In this document: positions 1-7,660 of the stretch, piece after piece
Layout: each line of letters starts with the position of its first letter
How positions within the stretch are numbered: the first letter of the stretch is position 1
NCBI GenBank assembly: GCA_009911065.1
Contig: QXWR01000046.1
Coordinates: forward strand, 1 to 37,189
Source: Clostridiaceae bacterium
Lineage (GTDB): Bacteria > Bacillota > Clostridia > Lachnospirales > Lachnospiraceae
Direction of reading: 5' to 3'
Length of the DNA: 37,189 nucleotides
Position numbers and translations under genes: made by a program
Notes under the pieces: generated by a model
Seen by the model: the letters and a program-made list of their open reading frames with translations, nothing else
Databases searched by the model: none
What the model was told of the DNA's origin: nothing

Positions 1-45
1 TCCTGCATCTATATCAAAAAAGAATAAGTCTATAGCCTGTTCTGA

Positions 46-441
46 CTGGCTATAAACTTATTATACGAGGAGGAATTTGACATGTTAGCTTCCAAAGATC
101 CATATATCGAAAGTGCGTACCAGCAACTGCAGATTATCAGCCAGAACCAAGAGAAACGTCTGGAATATGAAGCCAGAGAAAAGGCGGTCCGTGATCATTT
201 ACAGTATATGCGTGAAGCAGAAGAACGTGGCCTGGAACAGGGACGGATTGAGGGACGAATGGAGGGACGAATGGAGGGGCGAATCGAGGGACGGATAGAA
301 GGCATTCAAGCAATCATTTTAGATAATTTAGAAGAGGGAATTTCAAAAGACCGAATTTTGATTAAGCTTCAAAAACGGTTCGATTTGACAGAAAAACAAG
401 CAGCACAATACTATCAACAATTTTCCCATAAGGGAATTTGA
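46..441 (+). pseudogene. C-terminal remnant of Rpn-family nuclease/putative transposase
   Basis: The frame from 46 to 441 reads as the C-terminal third of an Rpn (PD-(D/E)XK, recombination-promoting nuclease/putative transposase) protein. It has the family's PYIESAYQQLQ and EKRLEYEAREKAVRDH blocks, then a glycine/arginine/glutamate repeat tail. The catalytic N-terminal domain is missing. The first in-frame ATG is at 82 behind an apparent GAGGAGG, but family-like residues (YEEEFD) continue upstream of it to an in-frame TGA at 43-45. The ATG is therefore probably an internal methionine and the gene a 5'-truncated relic. A short peptide could still be made from 82. The window edge hides whether the missing part lies farther upstream. 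Family assignment is from recognised motifs only. Confidence 0.7.
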
Positions 442-468
442 CAGGTTCGCTTAGCCTCCAAAGATCCT
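72..468. repeat. Imperfect direct repeats flanking the Rpn remnant
   Basis: GGAATTTGACA followed within a few bases by TTAGCTTCCAAAGATCC (72-101) recurs as GGAATTTGACA then TTAGCCTCCAAAGATCC (433-467). The second copy has five extra bases between the blocks and one substitution. It begins over the stop codon of the remnant, so the two copies are in different reading frames. This suggests a local duplication or recombination scar. Confidence 0.6.
241..300 (+). repeat. Five tandem 12-bp repeats inside the Rpn remnant
   Basis: Exactly five 12-bp units (241-252, 253-264, 265-276, 277-288, 289-300) of the form GGACGAATGGAG with a few substitutions. They encode G-R-x-E tetrapeptides. Such variable Gly-Arg-Glu tails are common in Rpn proteins and expand or contract by slippage. 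Confidence 0.85.
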
Positions 469-564
469 AATAACAAAAATGGATTCCAATCATTGGGAAT
501 GATACTCCCTCCTCCAAGATCATCGTATCATTTCCAGCATCCCCTGTCAAAATGGATGTTTTCC

Positions 565-1242
565 TCACTCAAAATAATCCTTATACTCTACCTCTATGGC
601 ATGTTTCATTCGAGTCATGCTGATATACAGATGACTTTTCAAGGCTTCTTCCAACTCCGTTTCCTTTTGCTGTTCCAATAAAGAAAGCAGATGGGTATGT
701 TCCCGGATAATACGGGTAAAATCTGTTTCCGTGACAAAATCCAGCATACGAAAGCGGGTATAATGAAGCTGTTGGGCCTGAATAAATTTCCAAAGCTTCT
801 CCTTACCTGTTGCCACAAACCAGACCCCATGCATTTGTCGGTCCATCTCATAAAACTGTTCCGGTTCAAAATCCGGCTGCTGAATCAAAAGATCCTGAAG
901 GCGGATTTGATACCGGATTTCTTCCATCTGAAATGGAGTCGCCACCTTCATAAAATCTCGCATCACCATAAATTCCACTGCCACCCGCATATAGATCATC
1001 TGCCGGATGTCTTCCAGATTTAAGCGGGTCACATAAGTGCCAGAATAGGGAATCGTATGAACAAATCCCTGTTCCTGAAGCCTGCGAAGCGCCTCCCGGA
1101 CCGGAGTCCGGGAAACATCAAAACGAGCACAGATTTCATTTTCACTGATCGGCTGCCCTGGCTTTAGGGCAAGATTGAGCATCTCCTTTTTCAGGGTTTC
1201 AAATACGTAATTTCCCCGGTTCTTTCCCAACTTCTCTCCCAT
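565..1242 (-). CDS. GntR family transcriptional regulator, FCD (FadR-type) domain
   Basis: A DNA-binding regulator with an N-terminal winged helix-turn-helix (about residues 10-75, with the GntR hallmark SRTPVREALRRLQEQG) and a C-terminal all-helical FCD ligand domain rich in the Arg/Asp/His positions that bind a metal and an organic acid. The length is normal for the family. The start is taken as ATG at 1242, six bases after a perfect AGGAGG (1249-1254); the TTG at 1263 lies upstream of that ribosome site. It sits downstream of, and on the same strand as, a gluconate 5-dehydrogenase-like SDR, separated by a repeat element. A GntR-type operator overlaps the SDR promoter, so control of sugar-acid catabolism is a reasonable inference. 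The effector is unknown. Confidence 0.88.
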   Translation of the reverse strand: MGEKLGKNRGNYVFETLKKEMLNLALKPGQPISENEICARFDVSRTPVREALRRLQEQGFVHTIPYSGTYVTRLNLEDIRQMIYMRVAVEFMVMRDFMKVATPFQMEEIRYQIRLQDLLIQQPDFEPEQFYEMDRQMHGVWFVATGKEKLWKFIQAQQLHYTRFRMLDFVTETDFTRIIREHTHLLSLLEQQKETELEEALKSHLYISMTRMKHAIEVEYKDYFE

Positions 1243-1338
1243 TCCATACCTCCTGGCTGCCAAATCCGTTTATTCTATAGGTTTGCTCTATATAGGTCAA
1301 ATACTCCGCTGCAGGCAACGGGACGTCAAATTTGTACT

Positions 1339-1500
1339 AGAACGTGTCTAAAAATTCATTCCCGCCATCTGCACGCCCCACTTTGCGGTATATTTTGCTC
1401 TCATTTGGTCAACGCAGCCCACTACGCCTTCCTCATTCGAGTCAAATCTCCCACAAACTATGACGCGCATCTGACGGAAAGCGATTTTCAGACACACTCT
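1339..1500. repeat. 162-bp MITE-like repeat with terminal inverted repeats
   Basis: The left end (AGAACGTGTCTAAAAATT, 1339-1356) and the reverse complement of the right end (1483-1500, AGAGTGTGTCTGAAAATC) match at 14 of 18 positions, so the element has imperfect terminal inverted repeats and no credible ORF. Related ends occur at 16294-16332, 23125-23161 and 26792-26809 in this window. It fills the gap between the SDR and GntR genes. It resembles dispersed non-coding repeats I associate with Lachnospiraceae genomes. Confidence 0.75.
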
Positions 1501-1508
1501 GGGAAATA

Positions 1509-2312
1509 TCAGGACGGCTGCTTTCCAATATACGCCTGGATTCCTCCGTCCACATACAAAATCTGTCCATTGACAAAATCAGAGGCAGCAGATGCTAAAA
1601 ATACAGCTGGTCCGCCCAGATCCGATGCCTCTCCCCAACGGCCTGCCGGCGTTTTGGAAACAATAAACTGATCAAAAGGATGTCTGGAACCATCTGGCTG
1701 CTTCTCCCGCAAAGGAGCTGTCTGAGGCGTGGCAATATAACCTGGTCCAATGCCATTGCACTGAATGTTGTATTCTCCGTACTCAGATGCAATATTCCTT
1801 GTCAGCATCTTCAGGCCGCCTTTTGCCGCAGCATAGGCAGAAACCGTCTCACGGCCAAACTCGGACATCATGGAACAAATGTTGATAATTTTTCCGCCGC
1901 CCTTTTTGATCATAGCCGGAATGACTGCCTTTGAGACAATAAACGGCGCATTCAAATCCACATCAATCACCTGGCGGAAATCTGCGGCTGACATTTCAAT
2001 CATGGGAATCCTCTTAATAATGCCTGCATTGTTCACCAGAATATCTACAGAGCCAACCTCTTTTTCAATGGTTTCCACGGTTTGATTCACTGCATTCTCA
2101 TCGGTCACATCACACACATACCCATGAGCCAAAATCCCCTTTGCCTCATAAGCTGCCATTCCTTTATCCACCAAGTCCTGACGAATATCGTTAAACACAA
2201 TTTTTCCGCCAGCCTCTGCCATGGCTTTTGCAATTGCAAATCCAATTCCATAAGATGCGCCGGTAATCCAAGCTACTTTTCCCTCTAAAGAATAGTTTTT
2301 GGTATAATCCAT
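1509..2312 (-). CDS. SDR oxidoreductase, gluconate 5-dehydrogenase-like
   Basis: A classical short-chain dehydrogenase with the N-terminal Rossmann dinucleotide site (TGASYGIGFAIAKA), the NNAG motif, catalytic Ser in NICSMMSEFGRET, YxxxK in SAYAAAKGG, and the C-terminal VNGQILYVDGG. The INICSM-SE-GR-T stretch and overall pattern resemble IdnO/Gno (gluconate to 5-ketogluconate interconversion) more than KduD, but the two families are close and substrate is not proven. Start ATG at 2312 has AAGGAG upstream; the in-frame extension to 2363 lies over the operator and is rejected. A promoter and GntR-type operator precede it, and the GntR/FCD gene follows after 266 bp. There is no adjacent kinase or dehydratase to close a pathway locally. 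Confidence 0.88.
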   Translation of the reverse strand: MDYTKNYSLEGKVAWITGASYGIGFAIAKAMAEAGGKIVFNDIRQDLVDKGMAAYEAKGILAHGYVCDVTDENAVNQTVETIEKEVGSVDILVNNAGIIKRIPMIEMSAADFRQVIDVDLNAPFIVSKAVIPAMIKKGGGKIINICSMMSEFGRETVSAYAAAKGGLKMLTRNIASEYGEYNIQCNGIGPGYIATPQTAPLREKQPDGSRHPFDQFIVSKTPAGRWGEASDLGGPAVFLASAASDFVNGQILYVDGGIQAYIGKQPS

Positions 2313-2352
2313 TTGATTCTTCTCCTTTTTCTGATTGCACACATTTTTTGTG

Positions 2353-2407
2353 ATTGTATACAAGTTTCTTGTGAGTATACAATAGCACAGACTTGCTCTT
2401 TATTCAA
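2353..2407 (-). promoter_or_regulatory. SDR promoter overlapped by GntR-type inverted repeat
   Basis: On the minus strand, TTGAAT (2402-2407) and TATTGT (2379-2384, preceded by TGC) are 17 bp apart. A perfect 9-bp inverted repeat, ATTGTATAC (2353-2361) and GTATACAAT (2375-2383) with 13 bp between, overlaps the -10. One arm extends to the symmetric TTGTATACAA (2354-2363), a form typical of GntR-family operators. Binding there should block transcription. The adjacent GntR/FCD protein is the obvious candidate (inference). Confidence 0.6.
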
Positions 2408-2492
2408 TGGTGAATTTAGACAAATTAACTTTTCTTTTTTGTTTATATGTACCCTTGTCTACGAAATCGTGAAGATGTCAGGAATGAATGGG

Positions 2493-3455
2493 TTATATTT
2501 CTTTTGGAATCTCACTTTCCCCCACTACACAAATTCCATGTTGTTTTAAAAGCTCTGCTGTCACCCCGTCGCCTTTTGTTAATGTCCCCGTAAAAGTTCC
2601 ATCATATATCATGCCGCATCCACAGGAAGGACTCCGCTCTTTTAGAACCGCCAGATCACATCCATAAATCTTTGCCAGCGCCAAAGTTTCTTTCGCTCCT
2701 TTTTGATAAGCCGTGGTCACATCTTCTCCCTGCCGGGTCAGCACATAATCTCCCACCCGCTCTGCCGCTGTCCGGGGCGTGGCAAGGCCCCCAAGAATTT
2801 CCGGACATACAGGAATCAGATTTGCCTGGTTCATCATCTCCTTTAAGGCTGGTTCCATGACACCTTTTTCATTGTACCGGCAATGAACCCCCAGCAGGCA
2901 GGCGCTTACCAGTACATTGGGCTTATCCCGAAAAGGCACTTCCTTTCGTTTGTACAAAATATGCCGCAGTCTTCCATGATACTTTTCTTTTGTGGCAACA
3001 ATTACATATCCATAGTGGAGCATGGTATGAAGGCTTGCATGGTTGTCCGGGTGAACCGTACAAAGGAAATATTGATGAGGATATTTTTCAAGCTCTTTCT
3101 CTGCCGCCTGCAGCAAACGCCCCTGCAAGTGATTCCCCCGATACTTGGGACAAACCGCCGCCGAGTCCATATGAGCCACCCTCTCCAGCTCCCGGCCTGT
3201 GAGCATCAGCTCATGTCCAAGATTATTTTCGTCGGACTCTGGAAATGCCACAATAAAAAAAGCAGCAATTTCTGACGTTTCCGCTTCTGCCACCATAATA
3301 AATCCTTTTTCTTTTATATGAGTTTCAATCCAAAAACGATCATCTGCAACAAACCATTCCGGATTCTCCATGCAGTCTTTTACCTGCTCCATCACTGCTG
3401 TAATTTTATCAATATCTTCATAAATTCCTTTTCGGATTATAAAATTGTGCAACAT
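2493..3455 (-). CDS. GNAT acetyltransferase fused to DUF523
   Basis: A two-domain protein of 320 residues. Residues about 1-170 are a GNAT-type N-acetyltransferase (the acetyl-CoA loop region around CPKYRGNHLQGRLL, then HPDNHASLHTMLHYGY). Residues about 178-320 are a complete DUF523 domain, with the conserved cysteine motifs VSACLLGVHCRYN, PEILGGLATPR and LKERSPSCGCGMIYDG. DUF523 usually stands alone as a protein of roughly 150 residues with unknown function, so the fusion hints that it acts with acetylation or a small-molecule amine. AAGGAG lies upstream of ATG 3455. It is divergent from sfsA. Domain identities are by motif; the substrate cannot be inferred. Confidence 0.85.
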   Translation of the reverse strand: MLHNFIIRKGIYEDIDKITAVMEQVKDCMENPEWFVADDRFWIETHIKEKGFIMVAEAETSEIAAFFIVAFPESDENNLGHELMLTGRELERVAHMDSAAVCPKYRGNHLQGRLLQAAEKELEKYPHQYFLCTVHPDNHASLHTMLHYGYVIVATKEKYHGRLRHILYKRKEVPFRDKPNVLVSACLLGVHCRYNEKGVMEPALKEMMNQANLIPVCPEILGGLATPRTAAERVGDYVLTRQGEDVTTAYQKGAKETLALAKIYGCDLAVLKERSPSCGCGMIYDGTFTGTLTKGDGVTAELLKQHGICVVGESEIPKEI

Positions 3456-3487
3456 TTTCCTCTCCTTTTGAACGGTTAAAGAAATGA

Positions 3488-3521
3488 TTGTGGATTCATA
3501 AAAACTATGCTACAATCCACA
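3488..3521 (+). promoter_or_regulatory. sfsA promoter with embedded inverted repeat
   Basis: TTGTGG (3488-3493), a 17-bp spacer and TACAAT (3511-3516, preceded by TGC) form a good extended -10 promoter reading into sfsA. A perfect 8-bp inverted repeat, TGTGGATT (3489-3496) and AATCCACA (3514-3521), covers both promoter elements, so a repressor could sit here. No candidate regulator is evident. Confidence 0.5.
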
Positions 3522-3554
3522 TAATATTTTTCCACATATAAGGAGCTAAAGGCC

Positions 3555-4259
3555 ATGAAATATGATCACACCATACCTGCCTTGTTTATAGAACGGCCCA
3601 ACCGGTTTATCGCCTATGCCAAAGTAAACGACAAATCGGTGGTCTGTCATGTAAAAAACACCGGGCGCTGTAAAGAACTGCTGCTTCCGGGAACGTCGGT
3701 CATCTTACAGCATCATCCAGACGCAGCCAAAACCAAAAGAAAAACCGAATACTCCCTGATCGGCGTGTACAAAAAAACTTCCAGTGGCGTCTGCCTGATT
3801 AACATGGACTCCCAGGCCCCCAATGAGGCGGCCTGGGAATGGCTGAAATCATCGGCTACATCTTTGAACATCACAAACCTTTGCCGGGAAGTTCGTTTTG
3901 GCAGCTCCCGCTTTGATCTGGCCTTCCACCAAAAAGGCCGTCCGGTCTTTATGGAAGTCAAAGGCGTTACCCTGGAAGAAAACGGCATCGCCCGTTTCCC
4001 CGACGCCCCCACTTTACGAGGCGTGAAGCATCTGCAGGAATTGGAGGAGGCTGTGAAGGAAGGGTATGCCTGCTGCCTTTTATTTGTCATTGCCATGAAA
4101 GGCATCCGTTATTTTGAACCCAATCAAACCACCCACCCGGAGTTTGGCGAAGCCCTGGCTCATGCCGCTGCCCATGGAGTGTCCCTTTTGGCGAGGGACT
4201 GTATTGTCACTCCCAACACCCTTACCATAGACGCTCCAATTCCCATTCGGCTTCCTTAA
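3555..4259 (+). CDS. sfsA: SfsA family DNA/RNA nuclease
   Basis: Full-length SfsA (234 residues; family about 230). An N-terminal OB-like region (FIAYAKVNDKSVVCHVKNTGRCKELLLPG) is followed by a PD-(D/E)XK-like catalytic domain with SSRFDLAF, MEVKGVTL and FPDAPTLRGVKHLQEL. Family members were first named for sugar fermentation stimulation in E. coli and have been described as sequence-nonspecific nucleases; the physiological role remains unsettled. The start ATG follows AAGGAG by nine bases. It is divergent from the GNAT-DUF523 gene and converges on polA, with only 38 bp between stop codons and no clear terminator there. Confidence 0.93.
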   Translation: MKYDHTIPALFIERPNRFIAYAKVNDKSVVCHVKNTGRCKELLLPGTSVILQHHPDAAKTKRKTEYSLIGVYKKTSSGVCLINMDSQAPNEAAWEWLKSSATSLNITNLCREVRFGSSRFDLAFHQKGRPVFMEVKGVTLEENGIARFPDAPTLRGVKHLQELEEAVKEGYACCLLFVIAMKGIRYFEPNQTTHPEFGEALAHAAAHGVSLLARDCIVTPNTLTIDAPIPIRLP

Positions 4260-4297
4260 AAATACTGCTTACTTTTCAGCCGTTGGGAAAGGATTCC

Positions 4298-6994
4298 TTA
4301 TTTTGCGTCCAGCCAGCTGTTCCCACAGGAAGCCTCCACTTCCAAGGCCACTCTTAACACAGCAGCATGTTTCATCTTATCTTCCAAAATCTCTGTCACA
4401 TTGGACTGTTCCTCTTTGGGAGCTTCAATGAGAAGTTCATCGTGGACCTGCAAGACAATCCGGGACTTCATGTTTCTTGTCCGAAGCTCCTGATCCACGG
4501 CAATCATGGCCAGTTTCATAATATCCGCAGCAGTTCCCTGTATGGGTGAATTCATGGCAACCCGCTCTCCGAAAGAACGCTGCATAAAATTCCCGGACTT
4601 CAGCTCTGGTATGGGACGCCTTCTTCCAAACATGGTAGTGACAAATCCATGTTCTTTTCCGTCTGCCACCTGTTTGTCCAAAAATGCCTTTACTCCTGGA
4701 TAGGTTTCAAAATATTTTTGAATGTATTCCATGGCTTCTTGTCTGGAAATGCTCAAATCCTCACTCAGTCCAAATGCGCTGATTCCATAGACAATGCCAA
4801 AATTCACTGCTTTGGCATTGCGCCGCTGAAGTGGCGTCACCTCTTTGATTGGGGTGTGGAACACTTCTGAGGCAGTGATGGCATGAATGTCCTGAGCCTC
4901 TCCATATGCCTGAATCAGCCGCTCATCTGCTGACATGTGGGCAAGAATGCGAAGTTCAATTTGGGAATAATCTGCATCCACAAACACACACCCTTCCTCC
5001 GGCACAAACACCTTTCGAATGGCTCGTCCCAGCTCCATACGAACTGGTATATTTTGGAGATTTGGCTCTGTGCTGCTGATTCGGCCTGTGGCAGTAATGG
5101 TCTGATTAAACGTTCCGTGAATCCGCCCATCCTCTCCAATATACACTGCCAGCCCTTCCGCGTAGGTGGAATAAAGCTTGGCATACTGCCGGTAATCCAG
5201 AATCTTTCGGACCAGAGGATAATCCGGCGCCAGCTTTTCCAGAACATCTGCTGCTGTGGAATAACCGGTTTTGGTCTTCTTTCCATGGGGAAGCTTTTTG
5301 TGCTCAAACAATACCTCCCCCAGCTGCTTGGGAGAATTGATGTTAAACTCTTCTTCTGCCAGGTCATAAATCTCCCGTTCCAGCTGCTCCAGCATTCCTT
5401 TTAAATTCTCCCCATAAGCCTTTAGCTGTTCCTTATCGACCCGGATTCCTGCCTGTTCCATATGATGCAGGCTGTAAATTAAGGGCATTTCCATCGTATA
5501 AAAAAGCTGATCCATTCCCTGCTGTCTTAATTTTTCCGTCAGCACAGGCATGGCCTTCCAGGCAATGTACCCCATATAACAGGCACAGTTCACTGCCTGC
5601 TCCTCTCCCCTCACCAAAGCAGCGCCAAGGGATTCTTTTCCCAAAAGATCAGTTTTGGACGGCACATTCATATCCAGATAATCTCTTGCCAGGTCCTCAT
5701 AGCCATAGGTATCCTTTAAAGGATTTAACAAATATCCGGCCACGCCCATATCTGCCACCGGACAGCCATAATCCAGTTTCAAATGAGTCAGCTGTGATTT
5801 TAAATCCAGCACAGCTGCAAAAGCTTTGCAGGTTTCTTCTCCTGACTGGCCTTTGCGTCCGTTTTCCTCTTCTGTATTCCCTCTCTGGCCATCCAGCAAA
5901 GCTTCCAGCTTTTCACAGAGATAAGCGCCTGTAACAAATCCGTTGACGGGAACGGCATAGCACTCTTCTTCATCAAAACAGATTCCCATTCCACTGACTT
6001 GACCATGATCCAGAATCAGCTGAAATCCAACCCGCTCTGCCTGTGACGCTTTCTCAAATATTTGCTCGACTCCAGCGTACTCTTCCACCAGCCAGAAATG
6101 CTCCTCTGCGGGGCTTCCTCCCATCAGCTGGGAATCGAAGCGGGATAAAAAGGACTGAAAGCCAAGCCGCTTCATATATTGATAGGCTTCCGGCGTATAA
6201 AGATTGTCAATTTTTGCATCTTCATAAGAAAAAGCAACCGGACAGTCCAGACAGATGGTTGCCAGCTCTTTGCTCATCACTGCCATGTCATAATGCTCTG
6301 CCAGCGCCTTCTTTGCCCTGGGCGGCTTGATTTCCTCCAGATGCTCATAGGCATTTTCTATAGTTTTATATGCCACGATCAGATTGGTGGCTGTCTTCTC
6401 CCCAATCGTTGGCACTCCCGGAATATTATCCGAAGCATCTCCCATCAAAGCTTTTACATCGATAAATTCCACCGGCGTCACCTGGTATTCTCTCTTTACG
6501 TCCTCTGGATAATAATCCTTTACCTCTGTGCCGTTTCGGTTGGTCTTGGGAATGCGGATTTTTATGTGTGTGTCTGCCAGCTGTAAAAGATCCCGGTCTC
6601 CTGACACAATGGAAACCTCCACCTCCTCTCCGGCCAGCCTTTTGGCCAGTGTCCCTAAAATATCGTCTGCCTCATATCCGGCCAACGTTACCACCGGCAC
6701 TTCCATGGCAGAAAGAACCTCCTTCATCAAAGGTACCTGCTCCCGCAGCTCCTCTGGCATCGGTTTTCGGGTTCCCTTATATTCTGCGTACATTTTATGG
6801 CGAAACGTCGGCTCATTTAAGTCAAACGCCACAGCCAGGTGATCTGCCTTCTCCTCTTCTAAAATCTTAAACATAATATTGAGGAACCCATACACGGCAT
6901 TTGTATGAAGTCCCTCATAATTGGTCAAATCCGGCACTCCGTAAAAAGCCCGGTTCAATATACTGTGTCCGTCAATCAATACCAGTTTTCCCAT
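4298..6994 (-). CDS. polA: DNA polymerase I
   Basis: 898 residues with the complete PolA plan. The N-terminal 5'-3' exonuclease/flap domain has DGHSILNRAFYG, GYEADDILGTLAKR, VSGDRDLLQL and LMGDASDNIPGVPTIGEKTA. The central 3'-5' exonuclease fold has lost its DxE motif (VGFQLIL replaces the usual D-x-E), so proofreading is probably absent, as in many Firmicutes. The family-A polymerase has motif A DYSQIELRILAHMS, motif B RRNAKAVNFGIVYG and motif C QVHDELLIEA. It acts in lagging-strand maturation and repair. ATG 6994 follows AAGGAG at a rather long 12 bases. It lies 65 bp downstream of the zinc-finger gene on the same strand, so the two are likely co-transcribed. Confidence 0.98.
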   Translation of the reverse strand: MGKLVLIDGHSILNRAFYGVPDLTNYEGLHTNAVYGFLNIMFKILEEEKADHLAVAFDLNEPTFRHKMYAEYKGTRKPMPEELREQVPLMKEVLSAMEVPVVTLAGYEADDILGTLAKRLAGEEVEVSIVSGDRDLLQLADTHIKIRIPKTNRNGTEVKDYYPEDVKREYQVTPVEFIDVKALMGDASDNIPGVPTIGEKTATNLIVAYKTIENAYEHLEEIKPPRAKKALAEHYDMAVMSKELATICLDCPVAFSYEDAKIDNLYTPEAYQYMKRLGFQSFLSRFDSQLMGGSPAEEHFWLVEEYAGVEQIFEKASQAERVGFQLILDHGQVSGMGICFDEEECYAVPVNGFVTGAYLCEKLEALLDGQRGNTEEENGRKGQSGEETCKAFAAVLDLKSQLTHLKLDYGCPVADMGVAGYLLNPLKDTYGYEDLARDYLDMNVPSKTDLLGKESLGAALVRGEEQAVNCACYMGYIAWKAMPVLTEKLRQQGMDQLFYTMEMPLIYSLHHMEQAGIRVDKEQLKAYGENLKGMLEQLEREIYDLAEEEFNINSPKQLGEVLFEHKKLPHGKKTKTGYSTAADVLEKLAPDYPLVRKILDYRQYAKLYSTYAEGLAVYIGEDGRIHGTFNQTITATGRISSTEPNLQNIPVRMELGRAIRKVFVPEEGCVFVDADYSQIELRILAHMSADERLIQAYGEAQDIHAITASEVFHTPIKEVTPLQRRNAKAVNFGIVYGISAFGLSEDLSISRQEAMEYIQKYFETYPGVKAFLDKQVADGKEHGFVTTMFGRRRPIPELKSGNFMQRSFGERVAMNSPIQGTAADIMKLAMIAVDQELRTRNMKSRIVLQVHDELLIEAPKEEQSNVTEILEDKMKHAAVLRVALEVEASCGNSWLDAK

Positions 6995-7059
6995 CCTGCT
7001 CTGCCACTCCTTCTTCCAGTCTATCGTCTATCCTTCTTTCAACATCTCTCCGACCGCCT

Positions 7060-7413
7060 TCACCTGAAAAATCCCGCCTGCCACCAGATACGCAGCTGCA
7101 AAATCAATGCAGTCAGCACTCCTGTGGTAAAAACCGTCTCCACTCCATAGCAGATCACCTTCCGCAGCCGCGCTGCCCGCACCTTTAACCAAGCCAAATC
7201 CAGACTTTCCTCCAAGGCTCCTGTAATATCGTAGACACCGGCGCCAGAATCCAGCTGTCGAAGTCCCACGGCAACCGTATAGTAAATCTCCAGCTCTTCC
7301 CGGCAAAGGCTGCAGTCCTTAATGTGTTCCAGGAATGCATCCAGTTCCTTCTCTCCCAGCTCTTCATCAATATAAGGCATTACCATCTTCTCCGCTTCTT
7401 TGCAGGTCAGCAT
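7060..7413 (-). CDS. Small zinc-finger (zf-HC2, anti-sigma-like) membrane protein
   Basis: 117 residues. The N-terminus carries Cys4 and the H30-xxx-C34-xx-C37 motif of the putative zinc-finger/anti-sigma (zf-HC2) family. About residues 88-108 are a hydrophobic single membrane segment (VETVFTTGVLTALILQL). Anti-sigma factors of this kind hold ECF sigma factors at the membrane, but no sigma factor gene is adjacent; instead polA follows 65 bp downstream on the same strand. It may bind another partner or act with a distant sigma factor. A GGAGG-like site lies 9 bases upstream of ATG 7413. Function is unproven. Confidence 0.75.
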   Translation of the reverse strand: MLTCKEAEKMVMPYIDEELGEKELDAFLEHIKDCSLCREELEIYYTVAVGLRQLDSGAGVYDITGALEESLDLAWLKVRAARLRKVICYGVETVFTTGVLTALILQLRIWWQAGFFR

Positions 7414-7545
7414 CTCCTTACCCTCCCTCTGCGATCTGTGGGACTATCGTTTCCTACAATTATACACATATTAAAGAATAATATCAATAGATGGTTGGAT
7501 TGTTTTCCCCAGGAAAAATCCTTTTGCCATTACCATTCTCTGTAG

Positions 7546-7574
7546 TTGACGATCTTTTAATTGTCTGTTACAAT
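7546..7574 (+). promoter_or_regulatory. dapL promoter
   Basis: TTGACG (7546-7551), 17 bp, TACAAT (7569-7574) with a TG-type extension just before the -10. It lies 87 bp upstream of the dapL start. No lysine riboswitch could be recognised in the leader. Confidence 0.7.
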
Positions 7575-7660
7575 CAATCCTAAAAATATTCCACAAAGCA
7601 TCCAAAACATACAAGTCAGAACTATCGTACACCAGCTTTTTGGGATGCAGAAAGGACTCT

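Noticed and set aside
3488..3536. Possible DnaA boxes or replication origin near sfsA
   Set aside because: Only TCCACA cores with one or two mismatches, and no dnaA, dnaN or AT-rich unwinding region nearby.
7414..7660. Lysine riboswitch upstream of dapL
   Set aside because: The short leader lacks the conserved L-box sequences and has no terminator.
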